From contig JAWKTX010000001.1 of assembly GCA_041398825.1 (NCBI GenBank), forward strand, positions 372,001 through 436,000: a stretch of DNA of 64,000 nucleotides, read 5' to 3'. Below the pieces are notes generated by a model that made no database searches, was not told the origin of the DNA, and saw nothing but the letters and a program-made list of their open reading frames with translations. A program made the translations under genes and the position numbers. The DNA comes from Planctomycetaceae bacterium (GTDB lineage Bacteria; Planctomycetota; Planctomycetia; Planctomycetales; Planctomycetaceae). Positions within the stretch are counted from its first letter, which is position 1. Each line of letters starts with the position of its first letter. Of the stretch, positions 1-7,857 are shown piece by piece.

Positions 1-1
1 A

Positions 2-283
2 CTGCTGGGAGTGGCCATTATGGATAATCATCTTCGTGTTGGCGTCAACGTGCATAGCGACCCGGATTCGGAGACCATTCTTCGCGACTTCAAAAGCTAC
101 GGAAGCCGAGCCCTGAATCTTCAATGGGGAAAGCCGCCATCGGATTCACGATGGACTGAATCCGGATCAAAACGCAAACTCGATTCCGACAACTCCGTCA
201 TCGCCGCCATTCGTTACATCATCAACCAGCAAACCCCGTTGCTGGTGTGGACATACGAAGACGGAATGATCGTGCCCAGGTAG
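2..283 (+). CDS. REP-associated Y1 (IS200-like) transposase, 3' fragment
   Basis: The reading frame is open to the left edge, so only the C-terminal part is seen and the true start lies outside the window. The visible protein begins LLGVAIMDNHLRVGV; the MDNH...V stretch is the usual context of the HUH-type histidine region (MxNHxH in most relatives), although the second histidine is replaced here (NHLRV). It continues with a DFKSYGSRALN segment and a WTESGS segment, both seen in the planctomycete branch of the TnpA_REP family. These single-strand transposases act on REP palindromes. GC-rich repeats follow directly downstream at 293-408, as expected for a RAYT gene. Family assignment is by motif resemblance; activity cannot be judged without the missing N-terminus. 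Confidence 0.7.
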   Translation: MLGVAIMDNHLRVGVNVHSDPDSETILRDFKSYGSRALNLQWGKPPSDSRWTESGSKRKLDSDNSVIAAIRYIINQQTPLLVWTYEDGMIVPR

Positions 284-292
284 ATCCCCCGC

Positions 293-408
293 GGCGACCG
301 GCCTGGCGTCAGCCGGCCGGTAGATCCAGGTCAACACCAACACGCAACCCGGCGAGCGGTCCGGTGTTATCCGGCCGGTACATCTACGTCAACACCAACA
401 CACGATAG
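293..408. repeat. Two tandem REP-like units, 58 bp each
   Basis: Unit 1 (293-350) and unit 2 (351-408) align without gaps and share the end GTCAACACCAACAC. In unit 1, ACCGGCC at 297-303 pairs with GGCCGGT to give a GC hairpin; unit 2 keeps the CCGGCCGGT arm. The array begins 10 bases after the transposase stop codon, which fits a REP array served by the neighbouring RAYT enzyme. Confidence 0.7.
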
Positions 409-902
409 CTTCAGCACCGAATCCCATACCGGGACGCTGACGCATCCCGCTCGCCAAAACACCATCAATCGTGACAGACTTTGGTCTTCCGGCTCCCGCA
501 GGCCATCTGATTCAATTTGTCCTGAAGTATATGATCGCCAGCCCCCTGAATTGGGCCGCTGAGGTATTTACACATCGATGTTGCAAACGGCGAGATCGTG
601 AGTTGTCTGAGTAACGGACTCTGGCTGGCAGTGAATTCCGGCGAACCCTATGCCGCGGGCGAGCGAGAAAAGGTTTCAGGAACCAAATCCAGAAATTGAT
701 TCACCCGCACCGTGATTCACCCTGGCTCATTAACAACATGATGTGTCGGCCTCCGGCCGTTGTTCCCCAGGACTTGAGAACGGTGGCTCACGCCACCGGC
801 AGCGATTCTGCCGGGCTCCGCCCTCCCGACAACCCAGGCGACGAAAGAACTCGCTGACCTGCTGGTCTCGGAACGCACCGCAAGATGCCGGTGATTTGGC
901 AT
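409..902. other. Intergenic stretch with hairpins near its right end
   Basis: About 490 bases without a convincing gene. A short open frame at 550-699 resembles nothing I recognise. The right part holds the triple hairpin described separately at 747-814. Confidence 0.5.
747..814. repeat. Row of three GC-rich hairpins
   Basis: Three consecutive palindromes lie in 68 bases: CGGCCTCCGGCCG (747-759); GGTGGC-TCAC-GCCACC (782-797); CCGGCAG-CGATT-CTGCCGG (796-814, sharing two bases with the second). The arrangement is REP/BIME-like. It sits between the transposase region and the 3' end of ruvA and may also protect or end the ruvA transcript. No T-run follows, so it is not a classical intrinsic terminator. 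Confidence 0.6.
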
Positions 903-1526
903 TTAGCTTCGTTGTCGTTGATAGATTTCTGCCAGGATGTCTTCCACAGATTTGAATTTCTTCTTCGTTTCCATCACGGTTTCAATGCGTGTTCGGGCAT
1001 CCTGTGGGCTGTGGCCCACGCTGATCAACGCTTCGTATGCCTCGGAGAACAGGTCGGATGAGGAAGCTTCTTCGGCGGGTAGTTTTGCTGCGATCATCAG
1101 GGCAAACTTGGTCATTTTTCGTCGCAGTTTGGCAATGATACGTTCTGCGACAGCCGGCCCTATGCCAGGAAGTGTACTGAGTGTTTTCACGTCCTGTTCT
1201 TCAATGGCTTCCGCAACTTCTCGAACCGGTCGCACCATGGCACGCAGTGCTTTCTTGACGCCGACTCCATCGACAGAACAAAACAGCTCGAAGAATTCTT
1301 TTTCGGCGTCGCTCGTGAAACCGATGATGCGAGGAGTGAGTCGCCCCTGTTGGGGATTACCATCCAGATATTCAATGGTACGGAGGCTCACGTCTTCGTT
1401 GAATTTTGACTGCAACTGGCGGCGGACAAGGTCCGGAATCAGGACTTCATACTCGAAGCCGCCGATCCGAATCGTAGCTCGGACATCATTCAGATCGACC
1501 AGAGTGCCTGTAATTCGCGTGATCAA
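903..1526 (-). CDS. ruvA: Holliday junction branch migration protein RuvA
   Basis: RuvA binds four-way DNA junctions as a tetramer and loads the RuvB motor, in recombinational repair. The protein shows the family order: an N-terminal OB-fold beginning MITRITGTLVD, a central pair of helix-hairpin-helix motifs (VDGVGVKKAL and LPGIGPAVAERI), and a C-terminal RuvB-contacting domain ending in EDILAEIYQ. I chose the TTG at 1526 (207 residues), because GAGGTG lies a few bases upstream and because family members start at this point; a GTG at 1538 would add four residues. It lies downstream of ruvC on the same strand, with about 320 bases between them. No ruvB is present in the window. Confidence 0.95.
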   Translation of the reverse strand: MITRITGTLVDLNDVRATIRIGGFEYEVLIPDLVRRQLQSKFNEDVSLRTIEYLDGNPQQGRLTPRIIGFTSDAEKEFFELFCSVDGVGVKKALRAMVRPVREVAEAIEEQDVKTLSTLPGIGPAVAERIIAKLRRKMTKFALMIAAKLPAEEASSSDLFSEAYEALISVGHSPQDARTRIETVMETKKKFKSVEDILAEIYQRQRS

Positions 1527-1538
1527 AGAACACCTCAC

Positions 1539-1850
1539 GAAACACGTGAAAGAATCCCTGCCGGGGGGCCTCGGGAAAATAGCAAAGCTGCTTTATGTTA
1601 GTCCGGAGCATAGCGGATCATCACGATTCGCTCAAAACCGCTTTTGGCAGACCGATGTCAGTGAGATTTCCGTTGCGCAGCCGGGCAAGCGAGGCCGCCG
1701 TTGTGGCGGATGACGGCTGCGTTTGCTGTCCGTTGAAAAACCGGGACAGGCGCGCAGGACGACCGGAATCCATCGTGTTTTAAGGTTTCCTGCTCACGCC
1801 AGTCCTGTTTTCAACAGGCTGTCAGGTCAGATCAGTATCCGTCACGGAAA
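1539..1850. other. ruvC-ruvA intergenic region
   Basis: 312 bases separate ruvC from ruvA. The only feature seen is a copy of the dispersed palindromic repeat (1726-1822). Open frames on the plus strand here read through ruvA antisense and are not credible genes. Confidence 0.5.
1726..1822 (-). repeat. Dispersed palindromic repeat, copy A (inverted orientation)
   Basis: Read on the minus strand this is a full copy of the ~90 bp element. It opens with CTGTTGAAAACAGGACTGG, has a middle part with GAGCAGGAAACCTTAAAACA and CGTCCTGC, and closes with CCTGTCCCGGTTTTTCAACG. The two ends are inverted repeats of each other. It matches copies B (13231-13316) and D (56557-56649) along its whole length, so it is a mobile or MITE-like family and not a local hairpin. 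Confidence 0.85.
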
Positions 1851-2378
1851 TCAGGCGGCGACCTTCACAGAATGGTAAAGGCATAATGCGACAGCCGAAG
1901 CGTCGGCAACATCGTTGGGTTCAGGCAGGCTTGATAGCTTCAATTCGGCTTTGATGGCATGCTGAACCTGTTCTTTTCCGGCCTTTCCACTGCCGGTCAG
2001 CAACCGTTTAATTTGTGTTGCCGTGTAATGGACGATGGGGATATTGGCGCCTGCGACGGTCATCAGAATGGCCCCGCGTGCGTGGGCCAGCAGAATGGAC
2101 GACTTGACATTTTTTGCCAGGGAGAAGACTTGTTCGATGGCGACGATTTCCGGTTGGAATTCGTCAATCACTTCCTGCAGTCCTGTGCCAATTTCGTGGA
2201 CCCGTTTATGGAGTGGCGTTTTCGGTGTGGACTGAATGATGCCGCCTTCGCGGAGAAATGGGCCTGCGGCTGTGCGTTCAATTAGCGCGTAACCTGTGCG
2301 ATTAAGGCCGGGATCGATTCCCAGATAGCGAACCTGACGAGGCATGAAATGGTGAGGCCTGAGGGCAAATGACATCAT
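1851..2378 (-). CDS. ruvC: Crossover junction endodeoxyribonuclease RuvC
   Basis: RuvC is the Mg-dependent resolvase that cuts Holliday junctions symmetrically. At 175 residues it is of normal length. The acidic catalytic set is visible: D22 in LGIDPG, E82 in AIEQVF, and D156/D159 in NDVADA. The ATG at 2378 is supported by AGGGA five bases upstream; an internal ATG at residue 12 is an alternative start nearer the conserved region. The gene follows ispF on the same strand and precedes ruvA, so the pair probably serves the same pathway although the large gap may mean separate promoters. Confidence 0.95.
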   Translation of the reverse strand: MMSFALRPHHFMPRQVRYLGIDPGLNRTGYALIERTAAGPFLREGGIIQSTPKTPLHKRVHEIGTGLQEVIDEFQPEIVAIEQVFSLAKNVKSSILLAHARGAILMTVAGANIPIVHYTATQIKRLLTGSGKAGKEQVQHAIKAELKLSSLPEPNDVADASAVALCLYHSVKVAA

Positions 2379-2500
2379 GGCTTCCCTGCGGTCAGACCGG
2401 CGAATCCATCGACGGTATTAATTTCGGTGTGAGGTCCGCAGAAATCGGTCATCCATCAGATGTGTGGAATCGGAAGGTGCGAGCGACTCACGAAGGCAGC

Positions 2501-3007
2501 TTACGATAGATCGATAGCCGCAACCTGAACGAGCAACACGACCGCATCGGCTGAGATGGCTTCCTGTCGACCGACAGGACCCACTTTTTCACCCGACTTG
2601 GCTTTCACGTTGACCTGATCTTCGGCCACCTTCAGTAACTGAGCCAGTCGCTTTCGGATTTTTGGCTTCCAATCGGTCAGGCGAGGTCGTTCGGCATGGA
2701 TCGTACAGTCCAGATTGCCAATCTGCCATCCTCGTTCGTGAATGGCGGCGAGCACAGTTGTGAGAAGTTCGGCAGAATCTGCGCCTTTCCAGCGATCATC
2801 TGTATTGGGAAACCATTGCCCAATATCGCCCAGACCAGTGGCTCCCAGCAGGCTATCGGTGACGGCATGCAGCAGGACATCGGCGTCGCTGTGGCCATCC
2901 AGACCGAATTCCGCATCGGAAATACACAGGCCTCCAAGCATCAATGGGCGTCCGGCGATGGTGCGGTGGATGTCGTGGCCTTCACCAATACGAAACGTAG
3001 GAGGCAT
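2501..3007 (-). CDS. ispF: 2-C-methyl-D-erythritol 2,4-cyclodiphosphate synthase
   Basis: IspF cyclises CDP-methylerythritol 2-phosphate with loss of CMP in the MEP route to isoprenoids. The 168-residue protein has the zinc-site motif GEGHDIHR (D12, H14) and the DGHSDADVLLHAVTD segment holding the third metal ligand and active-site residues. The C-terminal nucleotide-site loop reads KAKSGEKVGPVGR where the common form is KATTTEKLGFTGR; the metal-ligand glutamate is kept but the threonines are not. It is the first gene of a minus-strand run with ruvC and ruvA; no other MEP genes are adjacent. Confidence 0.95.
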   Translation of the reverse strand: MPPTFRIGEGHDIHRTIAGRPLMLGGLCISDAEFGLDGHSDADVLLHAVTDSLLGATGLGDIGQWFPNTDDRWKGADSAELLTTVLAAIHERGWQIGNLDCTIHAERPRLTDWKPKIRKRLAQLLKVAEDQVNVKAKSGEKVGPVGRQEAISADAVVLLVQVAAIDLS

Positions 3008-3282
3008 TGAACCTGATTTCTGTGTGGGGACCTGAGTGCTGGGGACCTGGCGTTAATGATGTGAGTGGAGGCTTCTGTAGGTAATTCCCGGGGGAACTGC
3101 ATCCGTGCTGGAACACCTGTTGACATCGAACGTGGAATTCTCTTAGTTTGCGGGTCCTCTCTCAAGATGAACTTCAAGTTCTTCCATCGATCTCCCACTT
3201 CTCGTCCTGAACATTGTACAGGATGCTGTCTGTTCTCTTCGTTTTTCGTTAGTTCCCTCCTCCTCACCAGGTGTCGCCGCGA

Positions 3283-4200
3283 ATGTCTGTGCGCGTGCTC
3301 ACGACAGCAACGCTGATGTTGTTTGTGTGTGGTTGCGCGCTGTTTCGATCGGGTGAATCCGGGAACGGGCTTGGGATTACGTGGCGCGAGCTGCGGGGAA
3401 CGGAGAACGCAGCGGCTGAGGCAGACGAGGGAGCTCCCAGACTGAATGTCGCGCAGCTCGAAGCGAATATCGTGCATCGCCCGGCCAATGATGCCCGAAT
3501 CCGAACGCTCGTCTGGGAAGAACTGGATGAAAGTGGTGTGATGTCGCCGGATCAGCGACAACAATTGAACGCCAGCGGTTTTCGAATCGGCGTTGCCAGC
3601 GGTTCGACTCCCTGGGCGCTGCAAAGTCTGGCTCAGGATGCCCGAAAAGTTCCTGTTTCCAGCGGGGCTTCTGATATGCCGGACGCGACGACGCAGATCC
3701 CACTTGGTCCGTCGTTTCCGGTTTTCGAAGGCGGCTCCACACGACTGGAAGTTCAGCAGGAGCTGGATTCGTCATTAATACCGCTGCAGTCGATCGAAGG
3801 GCTGGACGGTATGCGCCAGACCGACAACCTGCGGTGTACCGTTCAGGTGACAGTAAAAGAGGCCAGTGAAGACTGGGTTCTGTTGACTGTGTTACCACAA
3901 ATTCATTCCGGAACGCGGGCATTGCGGCTTAGCGTGGTCGGCAACAGTGATCAATTGCCGGTCAGGCAAAGCGTTTATCCACTTTATGAACAGCAGTTTC
4001 AGGTGAAACTGCATCGTGGTGAAGTTGCCGTCATTGGTCGGTTTGGTTCTGAGGAATGGAATGCAGGTCGATTGTTTTTTCAGCCGACGCGGGGGAGCTC
4101 GGCCTCAGAATCTTTGCTGATGATCCGCCTGCTGGGCGTTGATCAGGTGACCGGGCGAAGCGAGACTTCGGTGTCCGTGGGTAAGAAATATCACTGGTAG
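3283..4200 (+). CDS. Predicted lipoprotein of unknown function
   Basis: Not recognised as a known family. The 305-residue product starts MSVRVLTTATLMLFVCGC: a short basic N-terminus, a hydrophobic stretch and a cysteine pair usable as a lipobox, so export and lipid anchoring are likely. The rest is soluble, without membrane segments, and has beta-rich character in the C-terminal half (residues 180-300). The start at 3283 is preferred over a GTG at 3271 because the signal peptide is then compact and AGGTG lies about nine bases upstream. It stands alone, divergent from ispF, with GH62 downstream on the same strand. Confidence 0.75.
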   Translation: MSVRVLTTATLMLFVCGCALFRSGESGNGLGITWRELRGTENAAAEADEGAPRLNVAQLEANIVHRPANDARIRTLVWEELDESGVMSPDQRQQLNASGFRIGVASGSTPWALQSLAQDARKVPVSSGASDMPDATTQIPLGPSFPVFEGGSTRLEVQQELDSSLIPLQSIEGLDGMRQTDNLRCTVQVTVKEASEDWVLLTVLPQIHSGTRALRLSVVGNSDQLPVRQSVYPLYEQQFQVKLHRGEVAVIGRFGSEEWNAGRLFFQPTRGSSASESLLMIRLLGVDQVTGRSETSVSVGKKYHW

Positions 4201-4266
4201 CAGCCTCTGCTGTCAGTTGTGATTTCCGGACCGCGACTTCGTTGCGTCTCTGATCAGGATCAATCG

Positions 4267-5301
4267 ATGAATGCTTCCCGCTCTTTGTTCAGCTGCAGCA
4301 TGTACGTGGGCATTATTCTGTCTGGAATTTACGATGATCGTCTGGTCGCAGACGAACCAAGCGTTTCCGACAGCCTGCAGTGGACGTCCTCCGCACCACT
4401 TCTGACAGCGAGGGCCGTGGATGGTTGGCCCTGGCATTCGGTGAAGGACCCTTCCATTGTCAGGCATGGGGGCAAATGGCACTTGTTCGCAACCGTTCGG
4501 GGTACAGAACGCAGCCATGCGATCATGTACACATCGTTTGCTGACTGGCCCGATGCGAACGAGGCCCCTCGCCGAATCCTGCCAATGCATAAGACTTACT
4601 TCTGCGCGCCGCAGGTCTTCTTCTTCGAACCGCACAACAAGTGGTATTTGATTTGTCAGGCCAGTGATGAATCATGGGGAGAGAAGCCCTTTCGTCCGGC
4701 TTTTTCAACAACCGACGACATCAGTCAACCGGATTCCTGGACGCCGCTTACTCCGATGTTCAAAAAGCGACCAGATAATATTCCTGGCTGGATCGACTTC
4801 TGGGTCATTTGTAATGAACAAAAGGCTCACCTGTTCTTCACTGCCAACAATGGGCAAATGTGGAGGTGCGAGACCTCACTGACTGACTTTCCCAACCACT
4901 GGTCGCGCCCTGTGCTGGCTTTAGAAGATTCCGTCTTCGAAGCCAGCCACACCTATCGCATCCTCGGTAAGGATCAGTATCTAACCATCATTGAAGAACA
5001 GAACGGATATGGTTTTCGATACTATAAATCCTACGTGTCCGAAAAACCGGAGGGCCCCTGGAAGCCTCTGGCTGCCAGCAAAGATGAGGCGTTTGCGTCG
5101 CTGAAGAATGTACTTCAACCTCAGCCTCGCTGGACGGACGCCATCAGCCATGGAGAACTGATTCGCAGCGGTACGAATCAAAGGCTGGAGGTTGATCCGG
5201 CGAAGTTGCAATTCCTGTTTCAGGGCGCCACAAATGAGGAAAAACAGGGGAAGAAATATGGCGAGATCCCGTGGCAACTGGGTTTACTGCGAGCGAATTG
5301 A
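4267..5301 (+). CDS. GH62-type alpha-L-arabinofuranosidase
   Basis: Enzymes of family GH62 remove arabinofuranosyl side chains from arabinoxylan or arabinan. The protein (344 residues) follows the family along its whole length: VKDPSIV with the likely base D61, CAPQVFFFEPHNKWYLI, the STTDDISQPDSW segment, WIDFWVI with D177, FEASHTY with the likely acid E225, ISHGELIRSG, and the ending IPWQLGLL. All three catalytic carboxylates are present. An N-terminal signal-like stretch (residues 1-25) suggests export. The ATG at 4267 has AGGA seven bases upstream. No sugar transporter or other glycosidase lies next to it. The family is best known from fungi and actinobacteria, so its origin here deserves attention. 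Confidence 0.85.
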   Translation: MNASRSLFSCSMYVGIILSGIYDDRLVADEPSVSDSLQWTSSAPLLTARAVDGWPWHSVKDPSIVRHGGKWHLFATVRGTERSHAIMYTSFADWPDANEAPRRILPMHKTYFCAPQVFFFEPHNKWYLICQASDESWGEKPFRPAFSTTDDISQPDSWTPLTPMFKKRPDNIPGWIDFWVICNEQKAHLFFTANNGQMWRCETSLTDFPNHWSRPVLALEDSVFEASHTYRILGKDQYLTIIEEQNGYGFRYYKSYVSEKPEGPWKPLAASKDEAFASLKNVLQPQPRWTDAISHGELIRSGTNQRLEVDPAKLQFLFQGATNEEKQGKKYGEIPWQLGLLRAN

Positions 5302-5682
5302 TGCTGGATGCCGGGTTGGCTTCTTCTTCTGAAAGTGTGGTGTTACGAGCAGGAATGCGGCGGGGACCGATGAGTCAGACGGGCATCGATGGCTTTGAAC
5401 ATCGATTCGCAAACACAAATTCAACTGCGACCGTTCTTGTCAGCAAACCTCCCCGGCGCGGACAACAGCGCAGAATTCTGCGTCACCATGTCCAGGAATG
5501 GACTTCCATTGTTGTCGGGTACTTTCGCCGGGTGCTGTGGTCGGATTTCTTTCGTGAAGGTTGTCCTGAGAAATTGCGGGCTCGTTTCGGCAGAAGGACA
5601 TCACTCGCTAAAATTCGACGTCCAAATGATTGTGGACTGACGCGAAAACTGGCGACCTTTTCTCAGCTGAAACAGATTGTTC
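5302..5682. other. Intergenic stretch before pyrE
   Basis: 381 bases with no recognisable gene. Two overlapping plus-strand frames (5389-5640, 83 codons; 5271-5696, 141 codons) are open, but neither resembles a family I know and the longer one overlaps GH62. The pyrE promoter should lie here; no clear operator or riboswitch is seen. Confidence 0.4.
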
Positions 5683-6354
5683 ATGGAAACCTATAAGCAA
5701 GACTTCATTCACTTCATGGTTCGTTCGAATGTGCTGACGTTCGGAGATTTTACGACCAAGAGTGGTCGCAGGACACCGTTCTTCATCAACACGGGTCGTT
5801 ATCGAACTGGCCATCAGATGAATCAGTTGGCGGGTTTCTATGCGGACGCGATTCAGGAAAAAGGAATTGAGTTCGATTTCCTGTTTGGCCCTGCATACAA
5901 AGGTATTCCATTGGTAGTGGCCATTGTGATGGAATTCAGCCGCCGGGGTATTGATGTGCCGTTTTGTTTCAATCGAAAGGAAGCCAAGGATCACGGGGAA
6001 GGTGGCACTCTTGTGGGGCATCAGCCAGAGTCCGGTCAGCGCGTTCTGATTGTTGAAGACGTCACCACGGCGGGCACGTCGATTCGTGAAACCGTTCCGC
6101 AACTGATGGCTGCTGCCAATGTGCAGCTTGCCGGCCTGGTGGTTTCCGTCAATCGCATGGAACGCGGTACTGGCGAGCTCAACGCTCTGACGGAGCTCCG
6201 TCATGAATTCCATATGGATACATTTGCGATTGTGGATATCTGCGAAATCTCGGACTATCTCCGTGGTCGGGAGATTGAAGGCAGGATTGTCGTAACTGAC
6301 GAACTGTACGACCGAATCCAGGCCTATCGTGAGCAATTCGGTGGGACAGAATAG
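5683..6354 (+). CDS. pyrE: Orotate phosphoribosyltransferase
   Basis: PyrE couples orotate to PRPP to give orotidine 5'-phosphate in pyrimidine synthesis. The protein (223 residues) has the family layout: an N-terminal flexible part with FGDFTTKSGRRTPFFIN, the mobile loop FNRKEAKDHGEGG, and the PRPP-binding motif RVLIVEDVTTAGTSIRE. ATG at 5683 is preferred to the TTG at 5677. Only 11 bases separate it from the downstream zinc-ribbon gene, so the two are probably cotranscribed, although no functional link is evident. Confidence 0.95.
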   Translation: METYKQDFIHFMVRSNVLTFGDFTTKSGRRTPFFINTGRYRTGHQMNQLAGFYADAIQEKGIEFDFLFGPAYKGIPLVVAIVMEFSRRGIDVPFCFNRKEAKDHGEGGTLVGHQPESGQRVLIVEDVTTAGTSIRETVPQLMAAANVQLAGLVVSVNRMERGTGELNALTELRHEFHMDTFAIVDICEISDYLRGREIEGRIVVTDELYDRIQAYREQFGGTE

Positions 6355-6365
6355 GCAAATCATCA

Positions 6366-7682
6366 ATGATCGAACTGCAGTGTGAATGCGGAAAACGGTA
6401 TCGCGTTCCGGATGAACTGGCCGGTAAACGCATTCGATGCAAAAGCTGTCAGGCTGCCGTTCTGGTTCCTGATGTCCAGATTATTGATGTTGATCCCGAG
6501 ACGATCACTGAGGTAACGGAATCCAGTTCTCCCGTTCAGCCTTCTGGACGAGGCCGGTCGCATCGACAGGAATCGCGGCCTTCTCGCCCCACCCCTAAGC
6601 GTCGAAAACCGCGGGACTTGTCGGACGTTGATCCGGCAATGAAACGTGAACTCGACGAAATGCGTCGCAAGTCCAGTTCTTCAGCGTCGAACCCCGGATT
6701 GCTGCGGATCAGTTATCCGCGATGGGTGAAAGCGTTTCCGAAGTGGGTCTTCATCTGGCATGGTTGCTGTCTGGCCTGTTTCGCGATGGTGCCACTGACC
6801 TGGAGTGCATTCATACCGGCCTGCATGATGCTGGCAGCGGTCGGGTTGTACTGGCAGAAAGTAAAGACGCATTTCATAGCTGGCTGCGTGAACCCCGCAA
6901 TGATATTCAGTCTCGATCCTCCGCTGGTCGCTGTGACTACGGATTTGACCAAAGGTTCGGGTGACTACGATGTAATCCGTATTCTCCCGCAGCCGCTGGC
7001 GAAGATGTCGACTGGGTTACCGGAGGTTGGTGAGCAGGTCGCAACTGTCTCGCTGTACGAGGATCTGGAAGAAAGTCAGGCTCACTGGAGCAACTTTAAT
7101 CCAGTGGTTGTGGACATCGTCACAACGGACAATCGGCATATCGATCGCATCTTGAATTCAATCGAGGACGAAGACTGGGATCTGCTGGAGACCGGGTTGC
7201 AGCAGATTGGAGACTGGCGAGACCCCGGGCTCTATCGAATCTTCGCACCGGACTTTCAAACGGAGATTGAGGATGAAGAAGAGCAATTCATGATCGTTCA
7301 GGACGAACTGGCCGGACTGGAGGATTACGGCGTCTATACGAACGTCCCACAGAAAATTCCATCGGAGCTGCGGGCAAATGCAGTCAAGACCTACGCGCGA
7401 GGCATTGACGCTCGTGAAATCATGGCGCTTGCGCCTTCGTGGTCAAAGTCTGAAAACGGCCGTGTTGGTTTGCTGATCAGCATTCAGGGTCTTCATTATA
7501 GCTATCCCGAATGTGGGGCCGGGGCGATCTGCTGGGACGACCTGCAGGGTGTTTTTGTGGCAGAGGGTATCTTCGAGTTGATCGCAGTCGATGGTCATCG
7601 AGTTCGAATACCGGGAAAGCATTTTCGCTACAAATCGGCGGTCAAACTGGAGTCCGCCATCAACCAAATACTCGGACATTGA
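6366..7682 (+). CDS. Zinc-ribbon membrane protein, possibly DUF3239
   Basis: The N-terminus has a four-cysteine zinc ribbon (C6, C8, C25, C28; CECGK...CKSCQ) of the kind that recurs in three other proteins of this window. A charged linker rich in Arg/Ser follows (residues 50-120). Then come two hydrophobic segments at about 130-165 and a soluble C-terminal part of some 270 residues. The stretch after the membrane part (GCVNPAMIFSLDPP, VAVTTDLTKGSGDY) resembles DUF3239; this is from memory of the family and not certain. Role unknown. It is close behind pyrE and probably shares its transcript. Confidence 0.75.
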   Translation: MIELQCECGKRYRVPDELAGKRIRCKSCQAAVLVPDVQIIDVDPETITEVTESSSPVQPSGRGRSHRQESRPSRPTPKRRKPRDLSDVDPAMKRELDEMRRKSSSSASNPGLLRISYPRWVKAFPKWVFIWHGCCLACFAMVPLTWSAFIPACMMLAAVGLYWQKVKTHFIAGCVNPAMIFSLDPPLVAVTTDLTKGSGDYDVIRILPQPLAKMSTGLPEVGEQVATVSLYEDLEESQAHWSNFNPVVVDIVTTDNRHIDRILNSIEDEDWDLLETGLQQIGDWRDPGLYRIFAPDFQTEIEDEEEQFMIVQDELAGLEDYGVYTNVPQKIPSELRANAVKTYARGIDAREIMALAPSWSKSENGRVGLLISIQGLHYSYPECGAGAICWDDLQGVFVAEGIFELIAVDGHRVRIPGKHFRYKSAVKLESAINQILGH

Positions 7683-7857
7683 TTGCTGAGGCAAAACGTC
7701 AGAGTCGGCCCTCAGCCCAGCCGCGTATTAGAGAAAGCCACTGGCACTTTCCGGTGTGTCCTGTTGTCAGTATTTCTGTATCGCCGCCAGCGTTTCGGAG
7801 ACGCTGTTCCGGTGAGTCACCTTCTTCATGGGCCCGGGCACTTTCTGCAGCAGTCTG

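Noticed and set aside
937..1713. 258-codon plus-strand frame over ruvA
   Set aside because: It is antisense to a clear ruvA gene and has Ser/Arg-rich composition with no family match.
5271..5696. 141-codon plus-strand frame between GH62 and pyrE
   Set aside because: Overlaps both neighbours, has no ribosome site at its start and resembles no family.
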